Source: Desulfobulbaceae bacterium (GTDB lineage: Bacteria > Desulfobacterota > Desulfobulbia > Desulfobulbales > Desulfocapsaceae). Taken from it: a stretch of DNA of 64,000 nucleotides. Below are positions 36,081-43,653 of the stretch, piece by piece. Position 1 is the first letter of the stretch. The number at the start of each line of letters is the position of its first letter. The notes under the pieces were generated by a model. It had not been told where the DNA came from and did not search any database. It saw nothing but the letters and a program-made list of their open reading frames with translations. The position numbers and the translations under genes are program-made. The stretch is taken from NCBI GenBank assembly GCA_009773475.1, contig WSXV01000005.1:62001-126000 (forward strand). The letters are read 5' to 3'.

Positions 36081-36953
36081 TCATTTCCCTTGAAAGTGCA
36101 GGGCGATGGCCGCAATGTCATCATGGATTTTGAAACGGGGATAGATGGTGCAGCGGGGGTCGTCTCTCTGGAGTTCCCGCACCCGTCTGTGGATGGACTT
36201 CAGTCCGCCCTGGCGGTAGAGACGGGCGAAGGTCGCCATATCTTCCGGCTGCTCCGGGTCGGTTCGCGGCAGGAAAAGGCCGTCGGTATAGAGGATGATG
36301 TCGGTAACCCCGGCCAGCGGCTCCCTTCCATGGCGGATGAAATTAAGGGCCTGCGGCTCACCGTTCAAGACGCCGTACTGGATATTCATCCCTTCCCGCA
36401 CCTTGAGGATCTGGTCGGCAAGATGTTCACGAATGGTGCCGGTTGCGTCCGGTCCGCACTGCTTCCATAAACACAGGGTTTCCCGGTCATGGTCGATGGG
36501 GTCAGCAATGAGGCGCTGGGAGCCGTCTTCATAGAGGATCAGGGCCAGACTGTCACCGATCTGGAACCACTCAATTTCATTCTTATCGATGCGGACCACC
36601 ATGCAGCTTGTGGACCAGAGATACTGGCGGTTCGTAAGGTCAACTCCGCTTTTCTCCATCAGCTCCTGGATGGTCTGGTTAGCCTGGGCGGCAAGCTGGC
36701 TGAGGGTGCCGCCGTTGCGGGAAAAGACTTCTGCTGCGGATTCGGCCGCCAGCAGGCCACCGGTTTTGCCCCCGGCCTCCCCACTCTTTTCCAGGCTGGT
36801 GGCCCCGTCAAAGACTCCGAAGAGATTGCCGGCCTGGAGCAGTATGTCCTCGTTGATATTCCCGCTGCCCTGTTCGAGCAGGGTTTCCACGGCGCTGATT
36901 GTAATCTCTTTAGCGATGGTGCCGACAGCATTTTCAGGGGAAAGAAGATCCAT
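36081..36953 (-). CDS. PP2C-family serine/threonine protein phosphatase
   Basis: A 290-residue soluble PPM/PP2C phosphatase. Metal-binding motifs are present: NEDILLQAGNLFGVFDGATS at about residues 34-53 (E-D and DGAT in place of the usual DGHG), STSCMVVRID, WFQIGDSLALIL and DIILYTDGLFLP, with a terminal Asp in KIHDDIAAIAL. It should dephosphorylate Ser/Thr on proteins using Mn or Mg. No kinase or FHA gene is adjacent. As the first gene of an operon with FemAB-like and NodB-like proteins it may control that surface-glycan activity. There is no membrane segment. The ATG at 36953 has ggagtaaac nearby. Confidence 0.88.
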   Translation of the reverse strand: MDLLSPENAVGTIAKEITISAVETLLEQGSGNINEDILLQAGNLFGVFDGATSLEKSGEAGGKTGGLLAAESAAEVFSRNGGTLSQLAAQANQTIQELMEKSGVDLTNRQYLWSTSCMVVRIDKNEIEWFQIGDSLALILYEDGSQRLIADPIDHDRETLCLWKQCGPDATGTIREHLADQILKVREGMNIQYGVLNGEPQALNFIRHGREPLAGVTDIILYTDGLFLPRTDPEQPEDMATFARLYRQGGLKSIHRRVRELQRDDPRCTIYPRFKIHDDIAAIALHFQGK

Positions 36954-37444
36954 GTTTACTCCGGTTACTCTCTGAACTTTGGCTAATCAAGGCCATCCCT
37001 GAGATTCACTGGCAAGGAGTTATTGATTTTTTATGGCCGTGCCTGGGAAATGATGAGGGCTTCTGTCTCTACGCTGAAGGGGAGGGAACACCGCGACTCC
37101 AACAACGAGCAAGTGCCGGAGATTGAAGCGGAGGGCAATCCTCTCTTCGTCCCAACCAGAAGGCAATATATAACGTATAGAGGATAAAAAGTTACCCATA
37201 AAATACTTTTTGCAAAGAAAAACTGCGTTGAGCGGCGTCTCCAAAAAAAAGATCGAGATTTGGGGCCAAGGATAGTAAGCGTTAGATATACTGTCCCCGG
37301 AACTCCCAGCCAGATAAGGGAAGGGTCAGGAGCAAAAAGAGGATAAAAATGTTCGGAGCAAAGTTAAATTTTGATTCAACGTACGAAAAAGCATAGGCTC
37401 ACTCATGGATAATTTTTTGCGAACAAATTTAACTCTGACCCCTT
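36954..37444. other. Intergenic region with two kinds of repeat
   Basis: About 490 bp with no gene I can support. It holds the solo element end at 37281-37307 and a second palindromic unit at about 37340-37445, both annotated separately. The minus-strand frame at 37020-37244 has no ribosome site or family features. Confidence 0.5.
37281..37307 (-). repeat. Solo RAYT-element end
   Basis: gttagatatactgtccccgg followed by aactccc is the same as the right end of the RAYT element at 39484-39509, and an inverted copy of its left end at 38771-38797. No transposase is attached, so it is a solo REP-like end or a footprint. Confidence 0.75.
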
Positions 37445-37445
37445 T
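37340..37445. repeat. Second palindromic repeat unit
   Basis: Left side ggagcaaagttaaatttt (about 37355) and right side caaatttaactctgacccc (about 37434) are imperfect inverted repeats sharing agttaaattt/aaatttaact. Phrases of this kind (ggggtcagagttaaattt) are typical ends of RAYT-type elements in my experience, so this is probably a second family of REP-like unit lacking a transposase. Confidence 0.5.
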
Positions 37446-37687
37446 TAACTTCCCTCCATAAATGCCTTAACAAGAGGAGATTGTTGACCATTTGCAAACC
37501 GTCCCGGCCCTGAAGTCATAAAGCTGACCGCATCAAGATGCACTATGGTCATAGCATCTTGATCATCCGCAACATCTGGTGGACGGATCAAGGAATCACT
37601 GGTCAGGTCAGCAGGTTTTTCAAGTGTTCCGTAAAGATACAGGTTGGTAATTTGTTCAATATTTAGTGCATCTAACGTGTATTCCAT
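37445..37687 (-). CDS. Small uncharacterised protein
   Basis: An 80-residue acidic soluble protein that I do not recognise. It has no signal or membrane segment. The start ATG at 37687 lies 15 bp after the stop of the 177-residue membrane protein on the same strand and has a weak aaaggga upstream, so it is probably translated from the same message. It sits in a repeat-rich, disturbed region. Confidence 0.5.
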   Translation of the reverse strand: MEYTLDALNIEQITNLYLYGTLEKPADLTSDSLIRPPDVADDQDAMTIVHLDAVSFMTSGPGRFANGQQSPLVKAFMEGS

Positions 37688-37702
37688 AATACATTTTCCC
37701 TT

Positions 37703-38236
37703 TTATTGTTTTGATGGTGATACTTTTTTTGATTCAGGTGGCTTCTCTGTCGTTCCAGCCCACTCTCCGTATTTCCCACAAGATGACATATCTTGTATAT
37801 CAACGTAATAGGTCTCATCAATTGATCTCTCACGATTAAACTTTTCTTCACTCATCTCATAAGAAACATACACCCTTATCGGGGAAGAATTGATCACTGT
37901 CGCAAAAAAATCTCGCTGTATTCTTTCCACGCCGCAACAGTCAGGATGGTTGGCAAGGTAGGCTTCCACAGATGTATCTGAAGGGCCAAGTTTCATTTTA
38001 CCTGACTTCATCAAACCTTCTAATTTTTTATGTAGATACTCACTGTCCGAAAAAAAACGTTTCTGCTCCGCGCAATAGTTCGGCGGGTCAGCCGTCACAT
38101 ACAAATAAATAAGAAAGGCCGCTAAGCCCAGAAATAATCCAGTTGATCCCCATTTGAAAATCAAGGATATCATACGGACTAATCGGGAAGAGGATTTTCC
38201 TTGTGTTTGGTTTTCCTCATCATAAACTATTCGCAT
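37703..38236 (-). CDS. Single-pass membrane protein of unknown function
   Basis: A 177-residue protein with a short charged cytoplasmic N-terminus (residues 1-25), one membrane helix at about 26-50 (SLIFKWGSTGLFLGLAAFLI) and a periplasmic domain of about 125 residues with four Cys, including DCCGV and SSCGKYGEW. The start at 38236 is set by gagg 8 bp upstream; the longer open frame runs back into the RTX gene and overlaps it. It follows the RTX remnant by 28 bp and may have been part of its operon, for example as a secreted-protein partner. No homologue is recognised. Confidence 0.65.
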   Translation of the reverse strand: MRIVYDEENQTQGKSSSRLVRMISLIFKWGSTGLFLGLAAFLIYLYVTADPPNYCAEQKRFFSDSEYLHKKLEGLMKSGKMKLGPSDTSVEAYLANHPDCCGVERIQRDFFATVINSSPIRVYVSYEMSEEKFNRERSIDETYYVDIQDMSSCGKYGEWAGTTEKPPESKKVSPSKQ

Positions 38237-38264
38237 ATCACCATCCTCAACATCATGTTCTTTT

Positions 38265-38770
38265 TCATGCCGCAATCCTCCTGAAGTAGTTATCCGCACC
38301 GCCGCTAGGAAGAACATCTTTCCCCTGGCCGCCATAAATATAATCGATGCCTTCCTTGCCCGAAAGGATATCGTCATCGTCACCGCCGTCAATGGTGTCA
38401 GAGCCCATGGAGCCGATGATATAATCGTTGCCGGCACCACCGGATATTGTGTCACCGCCCATATCAGGTGTGGCGGGGAGCTCGGGAGTTCCCATATTCC
38501 AGCCGTAGATCGTGTCGTCTCCGGCTCCTCCGTTGAGGGTATCGGACTTCGTCATGCCGTACAGGAAGTCGCGGCCATCGCTGCCGGTCACGTTGACCGA
38601 GGGGACATTGTCCAATGTAAATTCAGGCTGATCAATCACTGTTGTTCCGTCAGCCAGTTTCCTTTTGAATCTGTAATACCAATGAGTGTCGCCGGGGTTG
38701 GGGCCGACCGACCGCCCATACACCCCTGCGGAACTCTCTTCCGAAGCCCCGGAAAAGACAAGATTTGTCG
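38265..38770 (-). pseudogene. Truncated RTX (hemolysin-type calcium-binding) gene
   Basis: The reading frame is open from the edge of the RAYT element at 38770 to a stop at 38265. It contains SGASEESSAGVYGRSVGPNP, a beta stretch, and then RTX nonapeptide repeats GGAGDDTIYG, GGAGNDYIIG, GGDDDDILSG and GGQGKDVLP, which form calcium-binding beta-rolls in secreted proteins. The frame runs without a start codon right up to the element end at 38771, so the 5' part of a larger gene has been removed or displaced by the insertion. The C-terminal end after GGQGKDV also departs abruptly from the repeat pattern. A GTG at 38723 could give a 152-residue product but lacks a ribosome site. Confidence 0.72.
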
Positions 38771-38771
38771 G

Positions 38772-39509
38772 GGAGTTCTGGGGACAGTATATTTAACTGC
38801 CTCCAGCTAATGCTGCTACACTCCAGCCATGGCAAGAATTGCACGAGTGATAGCCCTGGCTATCCAGATCACATCCCCCAGCGCGGTAATCGTCGGCAGC
38901 AGAGCTTTTTCTGTGATGAGGATTATCGGGCCTACATCGAACTAATGGCACAATGGAGTAAGAAATACCATGTTGCCATCTGGTCTTGGTGTCTGATACC
39001 CAACCATGTGCATCTTGTCGCCGTATCGCATACCGAGGAGGGGCTTGGTCGCGCCATTGGTGAAGCGCATCGTCGCTATACTCGTCGGATCAATTTTCGT
39101 GAAAATTGGCGGGGGCATCTGTGGCAGGAAAGACTTGCCTCTTTTCCGATGGATAAACAGTATTTACTGGCCATTGCCCGATATGTCGAGATGAATCCGG
39201 TTGCCGCAAAATTGGTGCAAGACCCAGGGGATTACCGATGGAGCAGTGCTCATGCACATCTTGTGGGACAGGATGACGACCTTGTACAAGTGCTGCCGTT
39301 GCTTGATGGTTCCTGACTGGCGCAGTTTCTTGATACTCACACCAAAGCGTGACGTCGATGTGCTGCACCGTCATGAATCCACCGGTCGACCTTTAGGGGA
39401 GGATACTTTTATTGAACAACTGGAAATAGTAACTAATCGGATTATAAGACCACTACAACCTGGTCCCAAAAAGAACAGCAAGTGTTAGATATACTGTCCC
39501 CGGAACTCC
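38772..39509 (+). mobile_element. RAYT (REP-associated Y1 transposase) element
   Basis: Bounded by inverted ends: ggagttctggggacagtata at 38772 and its complement tatactgtccccggaactcc ending at 39509, matching over about 26 bp with 2-3 differences. It contains one transposase gene with two frameshifts. Insertion coincides with the 5' truncation of the RTX gene. Confidence 0.85.
38829..39488 (+). pseudogene. RAYT transposase (IS200-like Y1 HUH), two frameshifts
   Basis: The family start MARIARVI is found at 38829, but a one-base loss near 38868 moves the reading frame; GYPDHIPQRGNRRQQSFF continues in the next frame. The catalytic HUH motif PNHVHLV is intact, as are GHLWQERLASFP and the YVEMNPVAAKL block with the likely Tyr. 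A second frameshift near 39309 stops the protein after LPLLDGS, and the remaining family tail PDWRSFL ... RHESTGRPLG ... FIEQLE continues in another frame to 39488. These transposases mobilise or maintain REP-like palindromes. The present copy should be inactive. Confidence 0.85.
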
Positions 39510-39588
39510 TCTGGTTCAGACGACGGACAACTCACCTGTCGCCAGAAAACATCTTGCAAATTGATGATGGCATCATTAGAATGGGCGC

Positions 39589-40827
39589 ATGTATAGAGAG
39601 CGACTTCAATCTGCCCGACTCCTTCGGCTGACGGAATTTTTTCCGGTAACTGTGGTCAGTGGTGCCCGGCAGGTGGGGAAAACCACTCTGTTGAAGCACC
39701 TGTTCCCGCATCACGATTTTGTTGTCTTTGACGCAAGTCTTGACCTGGAAGGGGCCAGGCGAGATCCTGATCTCTTTCTTCGTAACCACCCACCTCCCTT
39801 GATACTCGATGAAATTCAATACGCCCCGGAACTGGTATCAGCCATTAAACGGGCGGTGGATCGAGATACAGCTTCCGGTGCGGCTGTCGGCCAGTATATC
39901 CTGACGGGTTCACAACAATGGCAGGTATTAAAAACACTCTCGGAGAGTCTGGCAGGGAGGGCCGCGTTTCTTGATTTGCAGGGTTTCTCATTGCAAGAGA
40001 TGGCAGGTTCAACCACCTGCTGGATTACAGAATGGCTGGAAAACCCAACAAAGTTTTTCGAGTGGACCAAAACGGCGTCCTACGCAGCAAATAATCTACA
40101 GAGTTGGTTATGGAAGGGATTTATGCCAGGAATACAGGCACTCCCTGATGATTTAACCGGCGATTTCTGGGCCGCTTATCATCGAACTTACGTTGAGCGG
40201 GATGCCCGATTGATTGGCGATATTCAGGACTGGCACGAATTTGGACGATTTATCGGCTTGATAACGGCTTTAACTGCTCAGGAAATCAATTATTCTCAAC
40301 TGGGACGAGAGATAGGAATTACTCCCCAGACCTCCAAGCGATGGCTGCAAATCCTGGAGGCAACTTTCCAGTGGACTGCACTCCCAGCCTTTTCCGGAAA
40401 TTCCATTAAGCGGGTTTCATCTCGTCCCAAGGGCTATCTCTCTGACACCGGACTTGCCTGTTATCATGCCCGGCTTTCAGCTCCCAAAATGCTCGGCTCA
40501 CACCCGCTTTTTGGGGCCTTGTTTGAAACGGCCATGGTGCAGGAGCTTCGAAAACAGACAGCCGCATTGGGGATCGCCGCATCATGGTATCACTGGCGGT
40601 CAGCAGGTGGTGCCGAGGTTGATCTAATCCTGGAAAAAGACGACAACCTCCATCCATTTGAATTCAAACTAACGACAAATCCAACCCGCCGGGATTGCTC
40701 AGGCATTGCTGCCTTCAGGGCTGCTTACCCAAACCGTCGCATCGGGATGGGGGCAATTGTCTGTGCTGTAGATCGTCCACGCTGGATTATGGATGATGTC
40801 CTGGCAATTCCCTGGAATCTGCTGTGA
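39589..40827 (+). CDS. AAA ATPase with DUF4143 (AAA_14 type)
   Basis: A 412-residue ATPase. Walker A is GARQVGKTTL at about residues 25-34, Walker B LILDEIQYAP at about 69-78. The C-terminal DUF4143 domain, about 200-350, includes a winged-helix segment (NYSQLGREIGITPQTSKRWL) and a nuclease-like core with SAGGAEVDLILEKD, a D/E-x-K-like signature that ends in FEFKLTTNPTR. Such proteins are widespread, often next to mobile elements or defence and toxin-antitoxin loci, and their function is unproven; the EVDLI...EFK motif suggests a PD-(D/E)XK-type fold. It lies 80 bp after the RAYT element and is probably acquired DNA. Confidence 0.92.
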   Translation: MYRERLQSARLLRLTEFFPVTVVSGARQVGKTTLLKHLFPHHDFVVFDASLDLEGARRDPDLFLRNHPPPLILDEIQYAPELVSAIKRAVDRDTASGAAVGQYILTGSQQWQVLKTLSESLAGRAAFLDLQGFSLQEMAGSTTCWITEWLENPTKFFEWTKTASYAANNLQSWLWKGFMPGIQALPDDLTGDFWAAYHRTYVERDARLIGDIQDWHEFGRFIGLITALTAQEINYSQLGREIGITPQTSKRWLQILEATFQWTALPAFSGNSIKRVSSRPKGYLSDTGLACYHARLSAPKMLGSHPLFGALFETAMVQELRKQTAALGIAASWYHWRSAGGAEVDLILEKDDNLHPFEFKLTTNPTRRDCSGIAAFRAAYPNRRIGMGAIVCAVDRPRWIMDDVLAIPWNLL

Positions 40828-40994
40828 GTTAAAGGGCTGCCAAGCTTAGCTGCAAGCCATCACTAGTCGTTACAAAACCCTCCCTCATCAACCTGTCGTA
40901 GGCGCTAGAAAATAGAGGGCTTTGCCGATGGCGATTTTTGAATAATAAATGGAAAGGTTGGACAGGAGTTGTGCAAAACAGGAAATAAAGAAAA

Positions 40995-41025
40995 AAGGGG
41001 TTCAGTCAAAAAGACTGAACCCCTT
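40995..41025 (-). terminator. Intrinsic terminator after tRNA-Gln
   Basis: Stem aaggggttcagtc/gactgaacccctt with a 5-nt loop. On the minus strand it is followed by a T-run, so it ends the tRNA-Gln transcript, and it also faces the plus-strand DUF4143 gene. Confidence 0.88.
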
Positions 41026-41036
41026 AAATTTGCAAG

Positions 41037-41110
41037 TGGCTGGGGGACGAGGGCTCGAACCTCGATAAGCGGAGTCAGAGTCCGCTGTCTTACCATTAGA
41101 CCATCCCCCA
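41037..41110 (-). tRNA. tRNA-Gln (anticodon CTG)
   Basis: On the minus strand: acceptor tggggga/tccccca, D-arm gtctaatggtaagac, anticodon stem gcgga/tccgc around ctctgac with anticodon CTG, T-arm gaggttcgagccctc, discriminator G and an encoded CCA. Length 74 nt. Confidence 0.97.
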
Positions 41111-41197
41111 GCAGGATGTGCTGATAGTCTGATGAAGTTGTTTATTTAGAAAATACAGTCTCTCCTGTCAAGGAAAAAGACGTCGGCAAGGGGACAA

Positions 41198-42010
41198 TTA
41201 GGAAATTATAACCCCTGCATAGCCCACTACCTGGCTGGTATCGCCGCTGACCGCTCCGGAATCGGTGTAGCGCACAAGCTCGGTCTTGGTTGCGCCGAGC
41301 GCCATGGCGGCGATGAGGGCGATGGTCACCGGCATGATGCCGCACATGGAAATCTGGTAGTCGAGCACGGTGCGGTACAGGGTGGCAGGATCCATGCTTT
41401 CAAGCTTCTGCAGGACATAATGGTCTTTTTTGTCGGCTGCGGTGCGTGATTCGTAATGGGTCATATCACTTGAGGCCACAATCAGCGTCTCTTTACCAGC
41501 GTTTTTGATGACTTTGGCAAGGGCTGTGCCCACTTCCTGACAGAGGGGGTAGGAGATATGAGAGACCACCAACGGAACGATGGAGAGGTTCTTCTGTCGC
41601 ACCTGCAGGAAAGGAATCTGCACCTCAAGGGAGTGTTCGTAGCGATGGGCGGTCTCGTCCACCTGAATGGCGTCGGTTTCTTTGAGCAGGGCGGAGGCGA
41701 TGGCGGTGTCAATGGGGACCACTCCCATGGGCATCTCCCACGAGATGGTGGAAAGGGCCACCGGCGCCCCCTGACCGTGATGATTAGGGCCAAGGATGAT
41801 GACGGTTTCCGGGACATTGACCCTGGCGATGGTCTCACCGGCCACGGAGCCTGAGTACATATAGCCGGCGTGCGGCAGGACGACGGCGCAGGCCTTTTGC
41901 GGTGCGGTGGTGGCCGGGATCATGTTTTCGACATCCCTGCGCAGAATGCGCGGATTTCCCGGATAGAAGCGGTCGGCTACGGCCGGTACACGAAAGATGC
42001 TATGGGTCAT
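41198..42010 (-). CDS. amrB: AmmeMemoRadiSam system protein B (MEMO1 family)
   Basis: A 270-residue Memo-like protein with the fold of non-haem iron dioxygenases. Family blocks are VPAVADRFYPGNP, VVLPHAGYMYSGSVAG (metal-site His), ILGPNHHGQGAPVALS (His-His), RYEHSLEVQIPFLQ, VASSDMTHYES (Asp/His) and CGIMPVTIALIAA. The partner genes for AMMECR1 and the radical SAM protein are not in this window, so here the gene is solitary. The molecular activity of the bacterial system is not settled. taggaggtgacacc before the ATG is a strong Shine-Dalgarno. cysS lies about 60 bp upstream on the same strand, and the two are probably co-transcribed. Confidence 0.94.
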   Translation of the reverse strand: MTHSIFRVPAVADRFYPGNPRILRRDVENMIPATTAPQKACAVVLPHAGYMYSGSVAGETIARVNVPETVIILGPNHHGQGAPVALSTISWEMPMGVVPIDTAIASALLKETDAIQVDETAHRYEHSLEVQIPFLQVRQKNLSIVPLVVSHISYPLCQEVGTALAKVIKNAGKETLIVASSDMTHYESRTAADKKDHYVLQKLESMDPATLYRTVLDYQISMCGIMPVTIALIAAMALGATKTELVRYTDSGAVSGDTSQVVGYAGVIIS

Positions 42011-42070
42011 GGTGTCACCTCCTATGTTGTTTTAAACGTAGCTTGCAAGATAACGAATACGACTGATCTT

Positions 42071-43543
42071 TTAATGGCCCTTTATTTGCCAGCTTGTTCC
42101 TTCCGCTCCATCTTTCAGTTCAATGCCTCTGGCCAGCAGCTGGTCGCGGATACTGTCGCCGCGCGTCCAATCTTTGGCTGCCCGGGCATCCTTGCGATCC
42201 TGAATCAGTTGCAGTATCTCTGCCTCGTTGATATCAAGGTCTTCCAACAGAGTCGATTTTTTGTGGAGCAGATAGGTCCTCGCGTCTTCCTTGAGCAGTC
42301 CCATGACCCCGGCCAGTTTCTTAATAAGCGCCCCTGAGCTTGTGATCAGGTTGAGATCGGCTTGGGCGGGCCGGACGGGGAGCTGCTGGCAGATCTTGTT
42401 GATGGTTTTGACGGCATCAAAGAGAATCGCCAGGGCCTGAGCCGTGTTGAAGTCGTCATCCATGACCTTCTGGAAGCGCTCTTCAATGGTCGTCAGCTTA
42501 TGACTATCCTTTGCTGAGACTGTCGCTGTCGAATTTTCGGCAATCTCAGCAGCACTCAGGTCATCAATGGCGGCCATGCATTGGTAAAGCCGGTCGAGAC
42601 CGGCAGTCGCGTCCATCATCGCCGCCTCGGAAAAGTCCAGGGGGTTGCGGTAGTGGGTGGAGAAGATAAAAAAGCGCAGGACTTCCGGGTGGTATTGGGC
42701 CAGCACATCGCGGATGGTGAGGAAATTTCCCAGGGACTTGGACATCTTTTCATCACGGATGGTGACAAACCCGTGGTGGATCCAGGTGTTGGCTAAAGGC
42801 TTGCCGCAACATCCCTCGCTCTGGGCCACCTCATTTTCGTGGTGTGGGAAGACCAGATCCTGGCCGCCGCCATGGATGTCAAAGGAGTCACCCAGGTATT
42901 TGCGGCTCATGGCTGAACACTCAATGTGCCATCCTGGACGGCCGGGCCCCCAGGGGCTGTCCCAGGTCGGCTCGCCTGGTTTCGATCCCTTCCAGAGGAC
43001 AAAATCCATGGGGTTGGTCTTGTTCTCGTTGATGGCGATGCGGGCGCCGGCCTGCATGTCGCTCAGATTGCGGCCGGAGAGTTTGCCGTATTCGGGAAAT
43101 CCGGTCACCGCATAATAGACATCGGTGCCGGACTGATAGGCCAGTCCCTTGGCAATCAGCTCATCAATAAGATCAATCATCTCCTGGATGTGTTCAGTGG
43201 CGCGGGGTTCGAGGGTGGGCCGATCAACACCCAAATGGTCCATGTCCACATAAAACTCATCGATAAAGCGCTGGGCCAGGGCGCTGGCGCTGACTCCCTG
43301 TTCTGCCGCTCGGTTGATGATCTTGTCGTCGATATCGGTAAAGTTGCGGACATAGGTCACGGTGTATCCACGGTAGCGCAGATAGCGGACGATCATGTCA
43401 AAGGCAAGGGCCGATCTGGCGTGCCCGATGTGGCAGTAATCGTAAGAGGTGATGCCGCAGACATAGAGGTTGATATGGTTCTTTGTAAGTGGAACAAGGG
43501 GCTCTTTTTTGCGGCTCAGGGTGTTGTATGTTTGTATGGGCAT
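42071..43543 (-). CDS. cysS: Cysteinyl-tRNA synthetase
   Basis: Charges tRNA-Cys with cysteine. A class I synthetase of 490 residues. It has the HIGH motif in CHIGHARSALAFD, a zinc site that includes the N-terminal YVCGIT Cys, WHIECSAMS and HHENE, and the KMSKS loop in DEKMSKSLGNF. The anticodon-binding C-terminus ends with DSIRDQLLARGIELKD, typical of the family. No T-box leader is seen. It is divergent from ampG, with about 110 bp between them. Confidence 0.98.
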   Translation of the reverse strand: MPIQTYNTLSRKKEPLVPLTKNHINLYVCGITSYDYCHIGHARSALAFDMIVRYLRYRGYTVTYVRNFTDIDDKIINRAAEQGVSASALAQRFIDEFYVDMDHLGVDRPTLEPRATEHIQEMIDLIDELIAKGLAYQSGTDVYYAVTGFPEYGKLSGRNLSDMQAGARIAINENKTNPMDFVLWKGSKPGEPTWDSPWGPGRPGWHIECSAMSRKYLGDSFDIHGGGQDLVFPHHENEVAQSEGCCGKPLANTWIHHGFVTIRDEKMSKSLGNFLTIRDVLAQYHPEVLRFFIFSTHYRNPLDFSEAAMMDATAGLDRLYQCMAAIDDLSAAEIAENSTATVSAKDSHKLTTIEERFQKVMDDDFNTAQALAILFDAVKTINKICQQLPVRPAQADLNLITSSGALIKKLAGVMGLLKEDARTYLLHKKSTLLEDLDINEAEILQLIQDRKDARAAKDWTRGDSIRDQLLARGIELKDGAEGTSWQIKGH

Positions 43544-43653
43544 GGGATTATTTCTTGATCTGTGACGCTGATTCCAGTAGGAAAAGAAGCAAGTTCGTCT
43601 CTGTTAAGGAGTTTTTATGATAGATATTGTTTCGATCAGCATAACCATATTGG

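Noticed and set aside
37020-37244. 74-codon minus-strand open frame upstream of the PP2C gene
   Set aside because: No ribosome site and no recognisable features.
39532-39819. Minus-strand frame beyond the RAYT element as the missing RTX 5' part
   Set aside because: It overlaps the start of the DUF4143 gene and none of its frames shows RTX-type or secreted-protein sequence.
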